DNA of 64,000 bases from Reyranella sp. (GTDB lineage Bacteria; Pseudomonadota; Alphaproteobacteria; Reyranellales; Reyranellaceae). The translations under genes and the position numbers were made by a program. The first letter of the stretch is position 1; every line of letters begins with the position of its first letter. The notes under the pieces are model-generated. The model worked only from the letters and a program-made list of their open reading frames with translations, did not search any database and was not told where the DNA came from. Of this stretch, positions 62,260-64,000 are shown in pieces. The stretch is taken from positions 106,075 to 170,074 of the forward strand of contig NZ_JAUSBN010000041.1 in the NCBI RefSeq assembly GCF_030651995.1, read 5' to 3'.

Positions 62260-62805
62260 ATGACCCACAGAGGCTGGCACTCGTGAGGGTATCTACCCCA
62301 TTTCGACTCGGCCGAAATCACACAGTTTGTAACCTTCCGGCTTGCCGACAGCCTGCCCAGCGCGGTTGCCCAGTCCCTCGGCAAGCTGGCGGATAACCTT
62401 GCGGAAACCGATGGGAAACTGGATTCCGGTTTCGGGTCGTGCTGCCTCAAGGACCCATCGGTGGCCAAAGTCGTCGAGGATGCGCTCATGCACTTCGATG
62501 GGCAAAGATATCTGCTTCTCGCATGGTGCATCATGCCGAACCACGTACACGTGCTCGTTGAGCCAACGGCCGGAAGCGCCCTCGGTAGTATCGTCCATTC
62601 ATGGAAGTCGTTCACCGCCAAAAAGGCGAACCGGCTCCTGGGGCGAAGTGGGCCGTTTTGGCATAGGGACTATTTCGACAGGTACATACGGGACGAAGGG
62701 CATCTGGCCCGGACCGTCGAGTACATCGAGAACAATCCGGTGAAAGCAGGACTTGTTTCAAGCAATGCCGACTGGCTCTGGAGTTCCCGCCGCTTTCGGA
62801 TCTGA
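62260..62805 (+). pseudogene. REP-associated tyrosine transposase (RAYT, Y1_Tnp family), interrupted by an in-frame stop
   Basis: From ATG at 62260 the frame reads MTHRGWHS, then TGA at 62284-62286, then continues open as GYLPHFDSAEITQFVTFRLADSLP to the stop at 62803-62805. Without the stop it would encode 181 residues, normal for a RAYT. The body has the HUH-type metal motif in WCIMPNHVHVLVEP, then GPFWHRDYFDRYIRDEGHL and YIENNPVKAGLV with the catalytic tyrosine region. The family usually has Arg (often CGA) before GYLPHFD, so a single C-to-T change explains the TGA. A GTG at 62461 could start only the last 114 residues, missing the first strand of the fold. Inverted REP-like repeats flank it on both sides. 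Confidence 0.85.
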
Positions 62806-62832
62806 ACCCGAGGGCGAGCAGGGTGTGGACTT

Positions 62833-62859
62833 CATGAGCGAGCGGGACGCTCGCGGTCC
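62833..62859 (-). repeat. Right REP-like repeat flanking the RAYT
   Basis: The exact inverted copy of 62208-62234, lying 27 bp after the RAYT stop and 16 bp before the stop of the minus-strand tctC-type gene. The same internal 7-bp stem is present. Confidence 0.85.
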
Positions 62860-62875
62860 GGAACAATAGACTCAC

Positions 62876-63850
62876 TCACTCGATCTTCACGCCGGCATCC
62901 TGGATGATCTTGCGCCATTTGGTGTTCTCGATGGCGATGTAAGCCTCGAACTCCTGGCGCGATTCCTTGGCCGGGACGAAGGACAGGCTGTTCATCCTCT
63001 CCAGCACCGCGGGATCCTTGAGGATGCGCATCACCTCGGCACTGAGCTTGTCGAGGATCGGCTCGGGCGTCTTCGCGGGGGCTGAGAGGCCGATCCAGCC
63101 GACGGCGACGACGCCGTAGAGTCCCTGTTCGGCGACGGTCGGCACCTCCGGCAGAAACGGCGAGCGGCGCTCGTCGGCGATGCCGATCGCCTTCACCTTG
63201 CCGGACCTCACCGGGCCGACCGCGCCGGGAACGGCATCGGACAGGAGCTGGATGTCGCCGCTCTGCAGCGCGAGCTGGGCCTCGGCATTGCCCTTGAACG
63301 GCACGTGCGTGAGCTTGATGCCGGCCGCGCTCTTCAGCATCTCGACCGCGAGATGGCTGGCGGAACCATTGCCGGACGAGCCGTAATTGAGATCGGCGCC
63401 GGCCTTTGCCTTGGCGACGAGGTCGCTAACCGAGTTGATGCCGCTCTTCAGGCCGGTCATCAGCACCTGCGGCGTCAGCCCGATATTGGCGATTGGCGCG
63501 AAGTCCTTCTGCGGATCGTAGGGCAGCTTCGGATAGAGCGCCGGGCTGATCCCGTGGGTGGAGATCGTCACCATCAGCAGCGTGTAGCCGTCGGGCGCTG
63601 CCTTGGCCGCGACGTCGGCGCCGATCTGTCCGCCCGCGCCAGGCCGGTTCTCCGCGATCACCTGCTGACCGAGCGCCTTGGTGAGCTGATCGCCCATCAT
63701 GCGCGCGAGGATGTCGGTCGCCTGGCCGGCCGGGAACGGCACGATGATGCGGATCGGCTTCGCGGGCCATGCCTGCGCGAAGGCCGAAGGTGCGACGCTC
63801 GATACGGCGAGCAACGTGACGAGGGATCGGCGATGCAGCATTGTTGTCAT
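62876..63850 (-). CDS. Tripartite tricarboxylate transporter (Bug/TctC family) substrate-binding protein
   Basis: A 324-residue periplasmic solute-binding protein. The signal peptide is HRRSLVTLLAVSSVAPSAFA, cut before QAWP. The family start WPAKPIRIIVPFPAGQATDILAR in part and the AENRPGAGGQIGADVAAKAAPDGYTLL stretch in part are classical. Such proteins bind carboxylates for TctAB or act alone; no TctA or TctB gene is in the window. Start may be ATG at 63850, which overlaps the end of the IS30-type gene, or ATG at 63841 (MLHRRSLV). The IS tail directly upstream may have displaced its original promoter. Confidence 0.9.
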   Translation of the reverse strand: MTTMLHRRSLVTLLAVSSVAPSAFAQAWPAKPIRIIVPFPAGQATDILARMMGDQLTKALGQQVIAENRPGAGGQIGADVAAKAAPDGYTLLMVTISTHGISPALYPKLPYDPQKDFAPIANIGLTPQVLMTGLKSGINSVSDLVAKAKAGADLNYGSSGNGSASHLAVEMLKSAAGIKLTHVPFKGNAEAQLALQSGDIQLLSDAVPGAVGPVRSGKVKAIGIADERRSPFLPEVPTVAEQGLYGVVAVGWIGLSAPAKTPEPILDKLSAEVMRILKDPAVLERMNSLSFVPAKESRQEFEAYIAIENTKWRKIIQDAGVKIE

Positions 63851-64000
63851 CCCGAGCGAAGCGAGGGTGTGGATTCAAGTTTGAAGTGCAACAGTTGAGC
63901 GATGAATACCTCGGCCGGGGTCTTGAACCCAAGGCATTTGCGCGGGGTGTTGTTGTAGGCGGCGATGCAGGCGTGGAGAGCCTCGTCGTCGAGTGTGTTC
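63847..64000 (-). CDS. IS30-family transposase, C-terminal end (start outside window)
   Basis: Read from base 64000 downward the frame gives NTLDDEALHACIAAYNNTPRKCLGFKTPAEVF in part and ends at the TGA at 63847-63849. The NNTPRKCLGFKTPAEVF stretch is the hallmark C-terminus of IS30-family transposases. The last residues (IAQLLHFKLESTPSLRSG) run through what is probably the IS terminal inverted repeat into host sequence. Only 51 codons are visible, so completeness cannot be judged. Confidence 0.8.
   Translation of the reverse strand, partial: NTLDDEALHACIAAYNNTPRKCLGFKTPAEVFIAQLLHFKLESTPSLRSG
63850..64000 (-). mobile_element. End of an IS30-type insertion sequence
   Basis: The transposase tail defines an IS end that enters from the right edge. 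The precise boundary is not visible, because the other end and the target duplication lie outside the window; it is probably near 63870-63895, where the coding end merges with TTGCACTTCAAACTTGAA on the minus strand. The short motif TCATCCCGAGCGAAGCGAGG at 63847-63866 resembles a dispersed alphaproteobacterial intergenic repeat. Confidence 0.55.

Noticed and set aside
61639..62286. A 215-codon plus-strand open frame ending in MTHRGWHS
   Set aside because: Most of it is antisense to trpD. Only its last eight codons are real, being the first codons of the broken RAYT frame before the TGA.
62187..62621. A 144-codon minus-strand open frame opposite the RAYT
   Set aside because: Shadow of the transposase frame, with part of the left REP read as protein.

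Overview
The window is a GC-rich, gene-dense stretch of an alphaproteobacterial chromosome. The evidence is gene order (tig-clpP-clpX-lon-HU; nuoA-N followed by birA-coaX-rnj-mce-DUF1467; proS-lol-dnaE; rpsB-tsf-pyrH-frr-uppS-cdsA-dxr-rseP-bamA-fabZ; trpD-trpC-moaC-moeA-lexA), a short ProRS without the editing insertion, RNase J, and an alphaproteobacterial GTTC-N7-GTTC SOS box before lexA. The genus cannot be fixed from the sequence alone. A Reyranella-like or Rhodospirillales-like lineage is my guess.

Layout. 1-1280: tandem TetR-family paralogues, the third broken by an internal deletion. 1336-4478: tRNA-His, the NAD(P)HX repair enzyme nnr, tRNA-Leu and trigger factor. 4554-9616: the protein quality-control block clpP, clpX, lon and HU, with an RpoH-like promoter and a strong terminator around lon. 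9651-24092: tRNA-Val, tRNA-Asp and the complete 14-gene complex I operon nuoA-N, packed with overlaps or short gaps. 24098-27944: birA, coaX, rnj, mce and a DUF1467 membrane protein. 28201-29493: a purine permease on the minus strand that interrupts an otherwise conserved block. 29633-38699: proS, two LolC/E-type subunits, lolD, dnaE and a DUF72 protein. 38863-48952: translation, nucleotide and envelope genes from rpsB to fabZ. 48975-55279: gloA on the plus strand, then on the minus strand gltA with a small membrane protein, an EamA transporter, glnS and gltX. 55366-61895: comEC (plus strand) converging on the minus-strand operon trpD-trpC-moaC-moeA, followed by lexA. 61955-64000: the accessory edge, with a small HMA metal-binding protein, a broken REP-associated transposase between perfect inverted REP-like repeats, a Bug/TctC solute-binding protein and the tail of an IS30-type transposase.

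Most of the window is housekeeping and I see no undescribed multi-gene system in it. The points worth a second look are: the decapitated third TetR copy, a single-deletion pseudogene; the RAYT with an in-frame TGA at codon 9 and its 27-bp inverted REPs; the absence of lpxD, lpxA, lpxI and lpxB from the bamA-fabZ-gltA block where relatives usually carry them; the permease inserted between DUF1467 and proS; an AT-rich perfect hairpin after the HMA gene; and several regulatory sites readable directly (SOS box, RpoH-like promoter, hairpins before tsf and pyrH).
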